Position numbers and translations under genes: made by a program
Shown here: positions 7,301-17,744 of the stretch, one piece after another
Layout of the letters: the number at the start of each line of letters is the position of its first letter
Numbering within the stretch: position 1 is the first letter of the stretch
The notes under the pieces: model-generated
Database searches by the model: none
What the model was told of the DNA's origin: nothing
The model's input: the letters and a program-made list of their open reading frames with translations, nothing else
From: CAWIJJ01 sp963836425
GTDB lineage: Bacteria; Acidobacteriota; Terriglobia; Bryobacterales; Bryobacteraceae
Reading direction: 5' to 3'
NCBI GenBank assembly: GCA_963836425.1
Contig: CAWIJJ010000008.1
Location: 186,001 to 250,000, forward strand
Length of the DNA stretch: 64,000 nt

Positions 7301-10289
7301 CTATTCGGAATGCAGCGCTGCCAGGAGCGGCGAACGAAGGGCAGCCGCTGTGGCAATGGCGGAGGCCGCGATTCCGGCGAGCGCCACCAGGAGCAGCAGC
7401 GCGCCCACGGACACCCACGGAACCTGTCCCCCCCGCGCCGCGGCGGCGGGTGCGACCGCGACCAGCGCACAGACGGCGCCGGTGAGCAGGCCCATGGCGA
7501 GAAGGAAGAGATTCTCCGCCAGGACCATTGCGGCGAGGTGGCGCGGGCGAAATCCGACGGCGCGCAGCAGGGCGAGTTCCCGGCGGCGTTCGAGCACATT
7601 GCGCATCACCACGGCGGCGAGCCCCAGGGTGCCGAGGATCAGGCCGAGACCGCCGAGCGCGCGGAAGGTAGCCAGGTACGTGTTCTCCACTTTGTGGAAC
7701 GCGGCAAGGCGCGATTCGACGGTCTCGACGTCCAGCCCGTAATCCGCGTACTCCTCCTCGATGGCGGCGATGCGGTCGGGTGCGGCGCGGAGCAGAAAGA
7801 AGCGGAAGCCCTGTGTGCCGGGGAACAGCCGAAGGAAATTGGCTTCCGAGATCAGCAGGCCGCCTTGAAAAACGGAGTCCTGGAGTGCGCCGGCGATGCG
7901 GAAGCGGACGCCGTTCAAGGTGTAATCGTCTCCCACTTTGAGGTGCAGGGAATAGGTGAGCGAATTGCCGTCGGCGAAAGCGGGTACAGCGCCGGACGGA
8001 TCTGCATCGGGCGGCGCTCCGGAGAACGAGGCGGGAGGCGCGAGGATGCGGGGGTTCCGCGGCTGATACAGGTTCAGGCAACTGGCGTCGTCTCCGTCGA
8101 GGACGCGGAAAGGGACGAACTCCACGCCATCCATGGCGGGGCGGCTCACGATGGGCAGGGCGGATCCGGCGACGAGCGGGAAACCGGCCGCGGCTGCGCC
8201 GGACGAGTCTTTTTGGAAGGCGTCGAGCGAAACGATAACAAAGGTGGCGCCGGCGATCAGGGCGATGCACAGGAGCGTGCGTCCGGGGCGGTAGGCGGCG
8301 CCGCGGAAGCCCAGGGTGAGTTGGCCGTGCACGGGGGCGAATGCCCGGCCACGGAGCCAGGCGGACTGGAGCAGCAGTGCGCCCGTCAGGAGCATCGCCC
8401 CGGCTCCGAAGAAACCTTCGGCGCCGGCTCCCATGAGCGGCAGCGCGCCTGCCGTGAAGAGGGCTCCGGCGATCCAGCGCCAGCGCGCGCGGCCGGGCGC
8501 GGGCCGCTCTCCGGCAATGAGGCCGCGGGCGGAGACGCGGCGCAGTCCGCGCAGGGTTAGCGCGATGGCGAGGAGGCCGGTCGCGATTCCTGCCGCCGCG
8601 GACGCCGCCAGCAGGGCGGGGGAGACGTGCAGGGTCAGCAGACGCGTGCCCACCGCGCCCACCCACCAGGTGCGGAGCCCGTACAGGATCAGGCCGCCAT
8701 ATCCAGCGGCCAGGAACACCCCTAGAACGGCGCCGGCCGACGAAAGCAACGCGCCCTCCAGCAGGAACAGGTTCCTGACCTTCGCGGCGGGGAAGCCGAG
8801 CGCGCGCAGGGAGCCGATTTCGCGCAGCCGCTGTTCGATGCCGAGACGGAAGAACAGGCCGGTGAGCAGCAGTGCCGAGATCACCAGGAAGAAGCTGAAG
8901 TAGAGGAAGTACTCGCCGAAATCGGTGGAGCCGCGGGCGGCATCGAGGGCCTGTTGGCGGACGGGCGTGATGGAGACTCCCATGCGCGCAGGATCGAGCG
9001 CGGCCAGGAGGCGGCCGGCATAGTCGCCGGAATTCGCCGCCGGGCTAAGGCGGATGGAGGTGAGGCTGCCGAAGCGGCTGCCCCAGAGGGCCCGGCCGCG
9101 TGCGAGGGTCACGAAAGCCTTGGGGGTGGTGCGGTAGCGATCCCAATACTGCTCGTCCTGCGGGCGAATGCGGCGGAGGTCCACGGGGAAGGGCGGGTCC
9201 CAGTCGCGGAGGCCGGGAGATTCGGTGATCCCGGGATATTCGGGCGCAAATGTGGGGTCCGCGGCGGCACCATTGAGGGGAATAATCTGTTTCACGTGAA
9301 ACAATGCGGATTCGGTGTCGAGTCGGCCCTCGGGTTTCCAGACGTAGTACTCGAGGGTGAGGGCATCGCCGGGTTTGGCGGCGAGTTCGCGGGCCGTCCA
9401 GTCGTTCAGAGCGATCTCGTCGTCGCCGCGGGGTGCGAGCGGACCGTCGGTGGCGGTGATGACGGAGTAGGGCACTTCGCGCGCACCGATCCTCAGGGAG
9501 TTGGCGAGGTAGGTCATCACCCGTTCGGTCCCGCTTCCCTGCGCGGCGGCGATGGCGGCTTCGGCGAGGGCGTCGCTGACCACGGTGCTGTCGCTTTCGA
9601 CGATGGAACCGCGGAGCTTCACTCCGAAGTCGGCCAGATGGAAGGCCGGCTTCCAGTCGCGGCTTGCGACCACGGTGTTCGCCATCCCGCCGAGGCGGTC
9701 GAAAGGGACGTAGGCGGCGCGCAGGTCGCCCTGTCCTGCGCGGAGGGAGAACTCGTGAGGCGGGACGCCGGCGAAGTCCAGGCGAAGGGTTTGCGCGGAG
9801 TCTTCTTTCCGGCCGTGCAGGGATTCGAGCGGGAACGGCGGAGGGCTGTTCGACGCGCAGCAGGATGGCATCTCCCGGGGCGGCGCCGAGTTCGGCGGCG
9901 AGCGCGGCCGTCAGCAGGATCTCGCGGCTTTGCGGGGGCCGGCCAGGGTACTGCTGGAAGCTCCAGAAACGCTCGTCGACGCCGTAAACCTGAATGGCTC
10001 CGGCGCGGCGGCGGCTGGCGTCGTGGACGCAACGCCTTCGAGCGAGAGGATAGGGGCGGCCAGCGGGGCGGTAGCCAGATTCTTGCGAAACAAAGCCAAT
10101 TCGGGAGAGCACCGTATCGACATTGCCGAGGCGGGCGACGGCAAGGTCGCGAAGGCTGGCCTTTACCGAGTCGCCGGTCAGGAGCGCCCCGCCCAGCACT
10201 CCTGTTGCCGTGGCAACGCCGAGCACGACGGCCAGGTTGGTGCGCCAGTACCAGGCGAGATTACGCCGGAGCAGGGTGGAGGTTCGCAT
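7301..10289 (-). pseudogene. FtsX/MacB-like ABC permease, three frameshifts
   Basis: A permease of about 990 residues if shifts are corrected. It starts MRTSTLLRRNLAWYWRTN followed by a first membrane helix, has a large extracytoplasmic domain, then two clusters of three helices (including VVMRNVLERRRELALLRAVGF and the final ALRSPLLAALHSE). The open frame from 10289 passes into another frame at ~10105 (continuing ELALFRKNLATAPLAAPIL), returns at ~10010 (RAGAIQVYGVDERFW) and shifts again at ~9829 (PLESLHGRKEDSAQTL); from there it is open to 7301. The three sites are single-base events. It overlaps the ATPase gene by 29 bases, as expected for an ABC operon. It may be a real pseudogene or an assembly fault. 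Confidence 0.78.
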
Positions 10290-10929
10290 GACGCAACTCG
10301 TAACGCCGCGGAAACAGGGCGGCCAGGGCCGGGCTGTGGGTGACCACGATCAGGATGCTCTGCTGGAGGCGGTGTAGTTCCATCAGCAGGCGGGCAACCA
10401 TCTCTGCGGAAGCTTCGTCGAGATTGCCGGTAGGCTCGTCGCAAAGCAGCAGGCGCGGGTTCCGGATGAGGGCGCGGGCGAGCGCGGCGCGCTGCTTCTC
10501 GCCACCCGAGAGTTCGGCCGGACGGTGGTGGAGGCGGTCGGAAAGGCCGACGCGGTCGAGCAACTCCCGCGCGCGCTTCGCGTCGCCCGGCTCGGCACCT
10601 ACCAGGGTGGGGATCAGGACGTTTTCGAGCACCGAACACTGGGGCAGCAGGCAATGATCCTGGAACAGGAAGCCGACGGCGCGATTGCGGAACGAAGCCA
10701 AATCAGCTTCGGAGAATTCGAACGGGTTTTTGCCGTCGAGGGCGACGGTGCCTTCGGTGGGCGGCTCGAGCGCTCCTGCAATGTAGAGGAGGGTGCTTTT
10801 CCCGGCGCCGGAAGGTCCCATAATGGCGGCGGCTTCGCCGGGTTCGAGGCGCAGCGATACCTTGTCGAGGATCGTCAGGGGACCGCGCGCGCCGGCGTAA
10901 CGTTTGGTGATGGCGCGCAGCTCAAGCAT
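10261..10929 (-). CDS. ABC transporter ATPase, LolD/MacB type
   Basis: 222 residues. The start (MLELRAITKRY) is the ATG at 10929-10927, eight bases inside the end of the upstream glycosyltransferase; the longer open frame in this register is a shadow. Walker A is GPSGAGKST, the signature is LSGGEKQR, Walker B is LLLCDEPTGNLD, and the H-loop lies in VVTHS. The family energises export or lipoprotein release through FtsX-type permeases, and such a permease is encoded immediately downstream with overlap. The gene itself is intact although both neighbours carry frameshifts. Confidence 0.9.
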   Translation of the reverse strand: MLELRAITKRYAGARGPLTILDKVSLRLEPGEAAAIMGPSGAGKSTLLYIAGALEPPTEGTVALDGKNPFEFSEADLASFRNRAVGFLFQDHCLLPQCSVLENVLIPTLVGAEPGDAKRARELLDRVGLSDRLHHRPAELSGGEKQRAALARALIRNPRLLLCDEPTGNLDEASAEMVARLLMELHRLQQSILIVVTHSPALAALFPRRYELRHANLHPAPA

Positions 10930-12227
10930 GGGCGGCCTCGGGGCGGGCAATCGCAGCGTAGGCTTCGGCGGCGCGTTGGGCCATCTGCGCGGCGCTGAAG
11001 CGGGCGAGGACCGCCTCGCGTCCGCGGCGTCCAAGGTCGCGGGCGCGGCCCCGGTTCTTCCAAAGTTCGAACAGGCCTCGGGCGAGCGCGGCAGTGTCGC
11101 CGGGCGCAACCAGAAGTCCGCCGCCGGTCTGTTCCACGATCTCGGTGAATGCGCCCCGGCGCGGCTGCACAACGGGAACGCCGTTAGCCATCGCCTCGAG
11201 CAGGAAGATGCCCTTGGGCTCGTCGTAAGTGGCCGGGACGCTGAGCACGTCGAGCGAACGGAGAAAGGCGAACTTCTCTTCGCGCGTGACCTCGCCGCTG
11301 ATAGTGAAACTCGGCTGCCAGGCCGGCCTCGGCGAGCCTCCGCTCGATGCGTGCCAGGTAAGGCTGGTGTTCGGGCGCAAGATAACCGGCAGCGTGCAGG
11401 GATCCGCCCGCGAACCCGTTCTCGCCGCGCAGTCGGATATAGGCTTCGGCGAGTTCGGCTAACCCCTTTTCCGGCGCGATGCGCGCCAGGTACCCCACGC
11501 GGAAGGTGCCCTCCCGCGGAGGATCGGCCGGGCCGCAGCCCTCGAGGTCGATTCCCAGCGGAACCACGTGCATCCGGCCGGGGGGAATCTCCAACTCGCG
11601 CTGCCAGTATGCGGCGCTGTAGGCGCTCACCGCGACAAATCCTTTGACGTACGGCAGGTTCGCGCGGATGAGCCGGAGCGCCTCGGCGCGGTAGGGCTCG
11701 AGCAACTGGCCAAGGAACAGTTCCTCGCCCTGGAGCGTGCAGCAGACCGGCCGTCCGGCGGCTTCCGCCAAGGGCCGGGCGAGCCCGATCAGGAGGGAAT
11801 TGGGCAGCGTGAGGATATCCGGGGGCGGTTCGGAGCGAAGCCACCCGGCCAGCTTCGCGACTTCGCGCGCCTGGTTGCCATCGGCGCCGCGCAGGACTGA
11901 AACCGTCATTTCGCCGAGGCGGCGCGGGTTTACCGCAATGGAACGGCGGGAGGCCAGGCGCAGCAACCAGGGCGCGTTCCAGAGCCGGTCGAGCAGGGGA
12001 TGCGGGCGGCGAAAGAAGGCGGACTCCTGCTCCAGGTAGACGCTGATGCCGTTCAGAAAGACCCGCTGTTCGCTGACGTTGCGGCCGTCGGTGCGGGTGG
12101 GAGTGTAGAGCGGTTGAAGGACTACGTCGTGGCCCTGCCGTTTCAACTCGGCCGCGAGCTGATTGTCGCGCAGGCAACTGCCGCAATACATACGCGCTGC
12201 ACCCGCGGTGAAAGCGAGGATTTTCAT
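10922..12227 (-). pseudogene. GT4-family glycosyltransferase, one frameshift
   Basis: The N-terminal part (start ATG at 12227, MKILAFTAGAARMYCGSCLRDN, a common opening of this glycosyltransferase group) is open to ~11295. The C-terminal Rossmann half (GEVTREEKFAFLRSLDVLSVP, then DEPKGIFLLEAMANGVPVV, the GT4 donor-binding E-x7-E region) continues in another frame to 10922. A single surplus base near 11295 explains the break. Corrected, the protein would have about 434 residues, normal for a GT4 retaining transferase. It is first in an operon with the ABC ATPase and permease, so the product may be a glycan or lipid that the transporter handles; that link is inference. Upstream, 91 bases separate it from the divergent TonB receptor. 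Confidence 0.8.
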
Positions 12228-12318
12228 GGGCCCAAAAGTGAACTCCAGTGTAGTACGGCGCTCGGCGGCGGGGCCTCCGAGCGCTTGTGGTAAAATGCGA
12301 CAAACGGATCTGAAAAGC

Positions 12319-15300
12319 ATGTATCGCCTGACGATTTACGCGTTGCTCTTGCAGACGGTTGCGATGGCGCAACAGATGGCAGGGACGGTTTCCGGAACGG
12401 TGGCCGACACTTCGGGGAAGGCGCTCTCCGGGGTATCGATGCAGTTGCGGGAGAGAGAAACGAACCGCCTGCGTACCGGCGCCAGCAGCGCTTCCGGCGA
12501 TTTTCTGTTCTCCGAGACCCGGCCGGGAGAGTACACGCTCGAGGTGCAGCGGGAAGGGTCGCGAAAGTACCTGCGCAGCTTCACGGTGGGGGTGAACCAG
12601 GAATTGTGGCTGGAGGTCGTGCTGCCGGACGGGCCGCTGACGGAAACGGTGCAGGTGACGGCGGCGCCGAGCGTGCTGCGGACCGAATCGGCGGCGATGG
12701 GCGGCCTGATCGCCAACCGGCAGATCACGGGACTGCCGCTGGACGGACGCAACTTTTTCGAACTGGGACTGCTGCTGTCGGGCGTCGCGCCGGCGGCGCA
12801 GGGATCGGCTGGGTCCGTGCGGGGCGATTTTGCGGTAAATATCAACGGCGGGCGGGAAGATGCCAACCAGTTCCTCCTGGACGGGGTATTCAACGGCGAC
12901 CCGAAATTGAACGGGGTGTCGGTGACGCCGCCGGTGGACGCAGTGCGGGAGTTCGAGGTGTCGGCCGGCGCCTTCGACGCGACCTTCGGGCGGAACTCGG
13001 GCGGCCAGTTCAACGTGGTATTGAAGTCGGGCGGCAACGACCTGCACGGCACGGCGTACGAGTTTTTCCGTAACCGGGTGCTGGATGCGCGGAATTTCTT
13101 CGCGCCGGGCGGGGAGGCGAGCCCGCAGTATTCGCGCAACCAGTTTGGCGCGTCGGCCGGCGGGCCGGTACGGCGGGACCGGACGTTCTTCTTCGTGGAT
13201 TTCGAGGGGCGGCGCGTGCGGGAAGGTTTGACCCGGGTCACCAATGTGCCGACGGCGCTCGAACGGCGCGGCGATTTCTCCCGGAGCGGCGTTTACGCGG
13301 TGGATCCGATGACACAGCGGCCGTTTCCCGGGAACGCGATTCCGCAGCCGTACCTGAACCCGGTGGGCCTGGCCATCGCGGCGCTGTATCCGCAGCCGAA
13401 CCGCGCGGCGGCCGGGCAGAACTACGTCTCCTCACCGGCGGCAAAGGACCGGGAGGACCATTTCGATCTGCGCCTGGATCACGAGCTGAATCGCGCGGGT
13501 GCCCTATCGGTACGGTACAGTTTTGCCGATCGGTCCTTGTATGAGCCGTTCTCGGGACCGGATTTCGCGGCGATTCCGGGGTTTGGAACCGATGTGCCGC
13601 GGCGCGCCCAGAATGCGGCGGTCAGCCACACGTACGGATTCGATGCCGGGCTGTTGAACGAAGTGCGGCTGGGGTTCAACCGCGTTTCGGCGGGTTCGTA
13701 CCAGGAAAACATGGGGCGGCGATGGAACCAGGAAGTCGGGTTGCCCGAGATTTCGTCGAATCCGCGGGATACAGGGCTGAGCCTGGTGAAACTTACCGGA
13801 TACTCGCCCGTCGGCGATGAATACCATAACCCGCAGCACGGCGCTTCCACCGTGTACCAGGTGGTGGACACGGTAACGGCAGTGCGGGGGCGGCACCTTT
13901 TGAAGGCGGGCCTGGACTTCCGGCGCTTGCAGCAAAACGCATTTCGCGACGAGATGTCGCTCGGGTACCTGAGCTTTCTGGGCATGACCGGCAGTTCGCT
14001 GGCGGAACTGCTGATGGGTATGCCTTCGGTGACGGCGGTGGCGCGGGCGGACAATCACCAGCACCTGCGCACGGGCTCGGCCTCGTTCTTCGCGCAGGAC
14101 ACGTGGAGGGCCGCCCCGAGTCTCACGCTCTCGGCGGGGGTGCGCTACGAGTACCACGCGCCTCCGGTAGACGCGCAGGACCGCGCGAACCTGTATGACG
14201 CGGCTACGCAGTCGCTGGTGCCGGCCGGGACGGCGGGGTTGCCACGGGGCGGATATGCGCCGGACCGGAACAACTTCGGGCCGCGGGTGGGCATCGCGTG
14301 GCGGCCGGGCGGGGGCGGCAGCACGGTGGTGCGGGCGGGGTATGGAGTGTATTACGACGTATCGGCTCTGGCGACAGGGGAAGGACTTTACTTCAACGCC
14401 CCGTATTACGACTTGAAGCTGTATTACTCGTTCCAGCAATTTCCATTGAGCCTGTCAGATCCGTTTCCGAAGAATTACCCGCTGCAACTGCCTGGCTCGG
14501 CGCTGGCTTTCCAGCGCGACCTGCGGACGGCGTACACGCAGCACTGGGACTTCACCCTGCAGCGGGAGATCGGGAAAGAGCGGGTGCTGGAGTTGGCGTA
14601 TGCCGGCTCGAAGGGATCGAAGCTGGTGGCGGCACGCGACATGAACCAGCCGGCGCCCTCGGCGAACGCAGTCAATTATCGTCCGGCGCCGCAGTTCGAC
14701 GACATCAACGTCGTCGAATCCAGAGGCAACTCGAACTACCACAGCCTGCAGGCGCGATTTCAGCAGAACGTGAGGCGGGGACTGGCGGCACTCGGTTCTT
14801 ACACGTGGTCGAAATCGATCGATGACGGATCGAACTTCTTCACCAGCGCCGGGGATCCCAATTTTCCGCAGGACAGCCGCAATGCAGCGCTCGAGAGGGC
14901 ACTCAGCAACTTCGATGTGCGGCACCGGCTCGCGGTCAGCTATCTGTGGGACGTGCCGGGGCGGGGCAAAGTGCTGGGCGGCTGGCAGACCTCCGGCGTA
15001 TGGAGTTTCCAAACCGGGCGGCCATTCACGGTGGCGCTGATTCCGGACCTGGATAACAGCAACACGGGCCGGTCAACGCTGGGCTTCGGAGCGAACGACC
15101 GTCCGAACGTGCTGCGGAATCCGGCGCTCGCCGCGCCCGGTGCGGACCGCTGGTTCGACACCGGGGCATTCGCGATGCCGGATTACGGCAGCTTCGGAAA
15201 TGCCGGGCGCAACATCGTGACGGGCCCGGGGCGAATGGACGTGAATGCATCGCTGGCGAAGAACGTACGGCTCGCCGAAGGCGTACAACTGGCAATGCGG

Positions 15301-15435
15301 GGCGAAGCGTTCAACCTGTTCAACCACACGAATCTGGATCTGCCCGATATCTTTTTCGGCTCGCCGACTTTCGGCAGGATCCAATCCGCTGGAAGTCCGC
15401 GGCGAATTCAGTTCGGCCTGAAACTCATTTACTGA
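12319..15435 (+). CDS. TonB-dependent receptor with carboxypeptidase-regulatory N-terminus (Oar-like)
   Basis: 1038 residues. The ATG at 12319 is taken as start because it opens directly on a signal peptide (MYRLTIYALLLQTVAMAQQ). Residues ~20-105 are a carboxypeptidase-regulatory-like beta-sandwich (GTVSGTVADTSGKALSGVSM), followed by a plug domain (~110-230, with GREDANQFLLDGVFN) and a 22-strand-type outer-membrane barrel ending RRIQFGLKLIY. This architecture is greatly expanded in Acidobacteriota, where it is thought to import large organic substrates such as glycans or peptides. The gene for a PQQ-like propeller follows after two bases of spacing, suggesting co-transcription. Confidence 0.92.
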   Translation: MYRLTIYALLLQTVAMAQQMAGTVSGTVADTSGKALSGVSMQLRERETNRLRTGASSASGDFLFSETRPGEYTLEVQREGSRKYLRSFTVGVNQELWLEVVLPDGPLTETVQVTAAPSVLRTESAAMGGLIANRQITGLPLDGRNFFELGLLLSGVAPAAQGSAGSVRGDFAVNINGGREDANQFLLDGVFNGDPKLNGVSVTPPVDAVREFEVSAGAFDATFGRNSGGQFNVVLKSGGNDLHGTAYEFFRNRVLDARNFFAPGGEASPQYSRNQFGASAGGPVRRDRTFFFVDFEGRRVREGLTRVTNVPTALERRGDFSRSGVYAVDPMTQRPFPGNAIPQPYLNPVGLAIAALYPQPNRAAAGQNYVSSPAAKDREDHFDLRLDHELNRAGALSVRYSFADRSLYEPFSGPDFAAIPGFGTDVPRRAQNAAVSHTYGFDAGLLNEVRLGFNRVSAGSYQENMGRRWNQEVGLPEISSNPRDTGLSLVKLTGYSPVGDEYHNPQHGASTVYQVVDTVTAVRGRHLLKAGLDFRRLQQNAFRDEMSLGYLSFLGMTGSSLAELLMGMPSVTAVARADNHQHLRTGSASFFAQDTWRAAPSLTLSAGVRYEYHAPPVDAQDRANLYDAATQSLVPAGTAGLPRGGYAPDRNNFGPRVGIAWRPGGGGSTVVRAGYGVYYDVSALATGEGLYFNAPYYDLKLYYSFQQFPLSLSDPFPKNYPLQLPGSALAFQRDLRTAYTQHWDFTLQREIGKERVLELAYAGSKGSKLVAARDMNQPAPSANAVNYRPAPQFDDINVVESRGNSNYHSLQARFQQNVRRGLAALGSYTWSKSIDDGSNFFTSAGDPNFPQDSRNAALERALSNFDVRHRLAVSYLWDVPGRGKVLGGWQTSGVWSFQTGRPFTVALIPDLDNSNTGRSTLGFGANDRPNVLRNPALAAPGADRWFDTGAFAMPDYGSFGNAGRNIVTGPGRMDVNASLAKNVRLAEGVQLAMRGEAFNLFNHTNLDLPDIFFGSPTFGRIQSAGSPRRIQFGLKLIY

Positions 15436-15442
15436 GGTGATG

Positions 15443-16750
15443 ATGCGGCGATTGGCGACGGTGCTTGCGATCGGAATGGCGGCCGCGGTGTTGGCATTCG
15501 CGGCCGATGACGGATGGGCGCGGTGGCGCGGTCCGTTCGAGAACGGGATGGCGCGCGGGGACGCGCCGCTGCGGTTCAGCGATAAGGAACGCGTGGCCTG
15601 GAAGGTGGAGATACCGGGCCGCGGCCACTCCACGCCGGTGGTGTGGGGCGATCGAATCTTCTTGACCACGGCGGTCACGGTGGGGGCAGCGCCTCAGGGC
15701 TCCGCTGCGGCCGGGGGGCGCGGAGGATTCGGCGGCGGAGGCGGCCCGCAGGCTCAGCACAAGCTGATGGTGATGGCGTTCGACCGCAAGAGCGGCAAGC
15801 AGCTCTGGGAACGGGTCGCGCACACGGTGGCGCCGCACGAAGGCTTCCACTCGCAATACGGGAGCTTCGCTTCCAACTCGCCGGTGGTGGACGGCAAACA
15901 TCTGATCGCGTTCTTCGGTTCGCGCGGGGTCTATTGCTACACGCACGACGGGCAACTCGTGTGGGAGAAGGACTTCGGATTGCAAATGCGGATGCTGATG
16001 AGTTTCGGCGAGGGCTCGGCGCCGGCGCTCGATGGCGACAGCCTGGTGCTGCTCTACGATCACGAGGGCGACTCCTTCCTGGCGGCGCTCGATAAGAACA
16101 CGGGGAAGGAGTTGTGGCGTACGGCGCGACCGCCGGGATCGTCATGGTCCACGCCGCTGATCACGGTGGTGAATGGAAAGAAGCAGGTGATCGTGCCGGC
16201 GACCAAGTTCACGGCGGGTTATGAGCTGGAAACCGGAAAGCTGGTGTGGCAGGCGCGAGGATTGGGGCGGAATGTGATCCCGATGACCGCGGTGTCCGAC
16301 GGGGTGGCGTACGTGATGAGCGGGTATCAGCAGCCAAACCTCCTGGCGATCCGGCTGGGACGGGAAGGCGACCTCACCAACACAGATGCAATTCTCTGGC
16401 AGAATCAGCGCGGCAATTCATACACCGCATCGCCGGTACTCTACGAAGGCAAGTACTACTTCGTCACGGACAACGGCACGCTGTCCTGCCTGGACGCAAA
16501 GACGGGCACTGCGTACTACGCCCAGCAGCGTCTTCCGAAACCTTACAGCTTCAAAGCGTCGCCGGTGGGAGCGAACGGCAAGCTCTACCTGGCTACGGAA
16601 GATGGAGATGTGGTGGTGGTGAAGATGGGGGAAAAGTACGAGGTCCTCGCGACCAATACGATGGAAGGAGAGTCGTTTATCGCCTCGCCGGTGATCGTGG
16701 ACGGCGAGATCTATCTGCGCAGCCGTGCTGCATTATTCTGCATCCGGTAA
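15443..16750 (+). CDS. Secreted PQQ-like beta-propeller protein
   Basis: About 435 residues with a signal peptide (RRLATVLAIGMAAAVLAFAA). Repeated blades carry the typical W-x-n-G-K / AxDxxTGKxLW pattern (for example KSGKQLWERV, NTGKELWRTA, ETGKLVWQAR), as in BamB and PQQ dehydrogenase propellers, but no PQQ or metal ligand set is evident. The start is one of GTG 15437, ATG 15440 or ATG 15443; GAGG at 15434-15437 favours 15443. It follows the TonB receptor immediately. A glycine-rich insert (GGRGGFGGGGGP, ~residues 89-103) is unusual and probably a loop. Likely periplasmic, with a scaffold or substrate-handling role linked to the receptor. Confidence 0.85.
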   Translation: MRRLATVLAIGMAAAVLAFAADDGWARWRGPFENGMARGDAPLRFSDKERVAWKVEIPGRGHSTPVVWGDRIFLTTAVTVGAAPQGSAAAGGRGGFGGGGGPQAQHKLMVMAFDRKSGKQLWERVAHTVAPHEGFHSQYGSFASNSPVVDGKHLIAFFGSRGVYCYTHDGQLVWEKDFGLQMRMLMSFGEGSAPALDGDSLVLLYDHEGDSFLAALDKNTGKELWRTARPPGSSWSTPLITVVNGKKQVIVPATKFTAGYELETGKLVWQARGLGRNVIPMTAVSDGVAYVMSGYQQPNLLAIRLGREGDLTNTDAILWQNQRGNSYTASPVLYEGKYYFVTDNGTLSCLDAKTGTAYYAQQRLPKPYSFKASPVGANGKLYLATEDGDVVVVKMGEKYEVLATNTMEGESFIASPVIVDGEIYLRSRAALFCIR

Positions 16751-16844
16751 CTTGATTGCGCAGGTTGAGCGATCGAGCATTGACAATCGCGCGACAGGGG
16801 TTATCATTTCTAGTGACTCCCCCGATCGCACCGCTCGAGGAAAC

Positions 16845-17744
16845 GTGAACTCCACCAAACGTCCAGTGATTCAGGAAACCGACCTGGCGGGGATCGAACG
16901 CCATGGTCAAGGAAAGGTGCGCGATGTCTATCGCGTGGACGGCAAGTTGTTGATTGTCGCCACGGATCGCATTTCGGCCTTCGATTACATCCTTCCCACC
17001 GGCATTCCGGACAAAGGAAGAGTGCTGACACAACTGTCCATTTTCTGGTTCGATTTTGTGCGGGATTTGACACCCACGCATTTTCTGACCGCGGATGTGG
17101 ATGAGTATCCGGCAGCTCTGGCGCCGTACCGCGATCAGATCGAGGGCCGCTCGATGCTGGTGAAGCGGGCGGAGATGATCGAAGTGGAATGCGTGGCGCG
17201 AGGCTATCTGTCAGGCTCGGGCTGGAAGGAATACCGGGAGCAGGGGACCGTGTGCGGCATCCCGCTGCCGGCAGGGCTTCGCGAGAGCGACAAACTTCCG
17301 GAGCCGATTTTTACACCGGCCACGAAGGCGCAGTCGGGTCATGACGAGAATGTCTCGTTCGAACGTGTTTCCGAGCTGATTGGCGCGGATCTGGCCGCCC
17401 GGCTTCGCGGGCTGACGCTCGAAATCTACCGGCGCGCCGCACAGTACGCGGAGACGCGGGGCGTGATTATCGCGGACACGAAGTTCGAATTCGGGTTTGT
17501 GAACGGCGAACTGGTGTTGGGAGACGAAGTGCTGACGCCCGATTCATCGCGATTCTGGCCGGCGGACAGCTACCGGCCGGGTGGTCCGCAACTCTCCTAC
17601 GACAAGCAGTTTGTGCGCGACTATCTCGAAGAGATCCACTGGGCGAAGCAACCGCCCGCTCCGCCGCTGCCCGACGAAGTCGCGGCGCGGACGAGCGAGA
17701 AGTACCGGCAGGCATACCAGGTCCTGACGGGCCGCGAACTATGA
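16845..17744 (+). CDS. purC: Phosphoribosylaminoimidazole-succinocarboxamide synthase
   Basis: 299 residues. SAICAR synthetase joins CAIR and aspartate with ATP in purine synthesis. The start is GTG at 16845 (VNSTKRPVIQETDL), with GAGG ending four bases upstream; the open frame from 16725 has 40 non-conserved leading codons. Family blocks are GKVRDVYRVDGKLLIVATDRISAFD, the VECVARGYLSGSGWKEY substrate region, PIFTPATKAQSGHDENVSF, and GVIIADTKFEFGF near the C-terminus. Length is normal for the monomer-fold type. The last codons overlap the cvpA start by four bases (ATGA), so the two are translationally coupled. Confidence 0.96.
   Translation: MNSTKRPVIQETDLAGIERHGQGKVRDVYRVDGKLLIVATDRISAFDYILPTGIPDKGRVLTQLSIFWFDFVRDLTPTHFLTADVDEYPAALAPYRDQIEGRSMLVKRAEMIEVECVARGYLSGSGWKEYREQGTVCGIPLPAGLRESDKLPEPIFTPATKAQSGHDENVSFERVSELIGADLAARLRGLTLEIYRRAAQYAETRGVIIADTKFEFGFVNGELVLGDEVLTPDSSRFWPADSYRPGGPQLSYDKQFVRDYLEEIHWAKQPPAPPLPDEVAARTSEKYRQAYQVLTGREL

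Noticed and set aside
7046..8560. Long plus-strand open frame (504 codons) over the permease gene
   Set aside because: Composition is Gly/Arg/Glu-rich with no fold signature; it is the antisense shadow of the GC-rich permease. The same applies to 7239-8666 minus and 8954-10291 plus.
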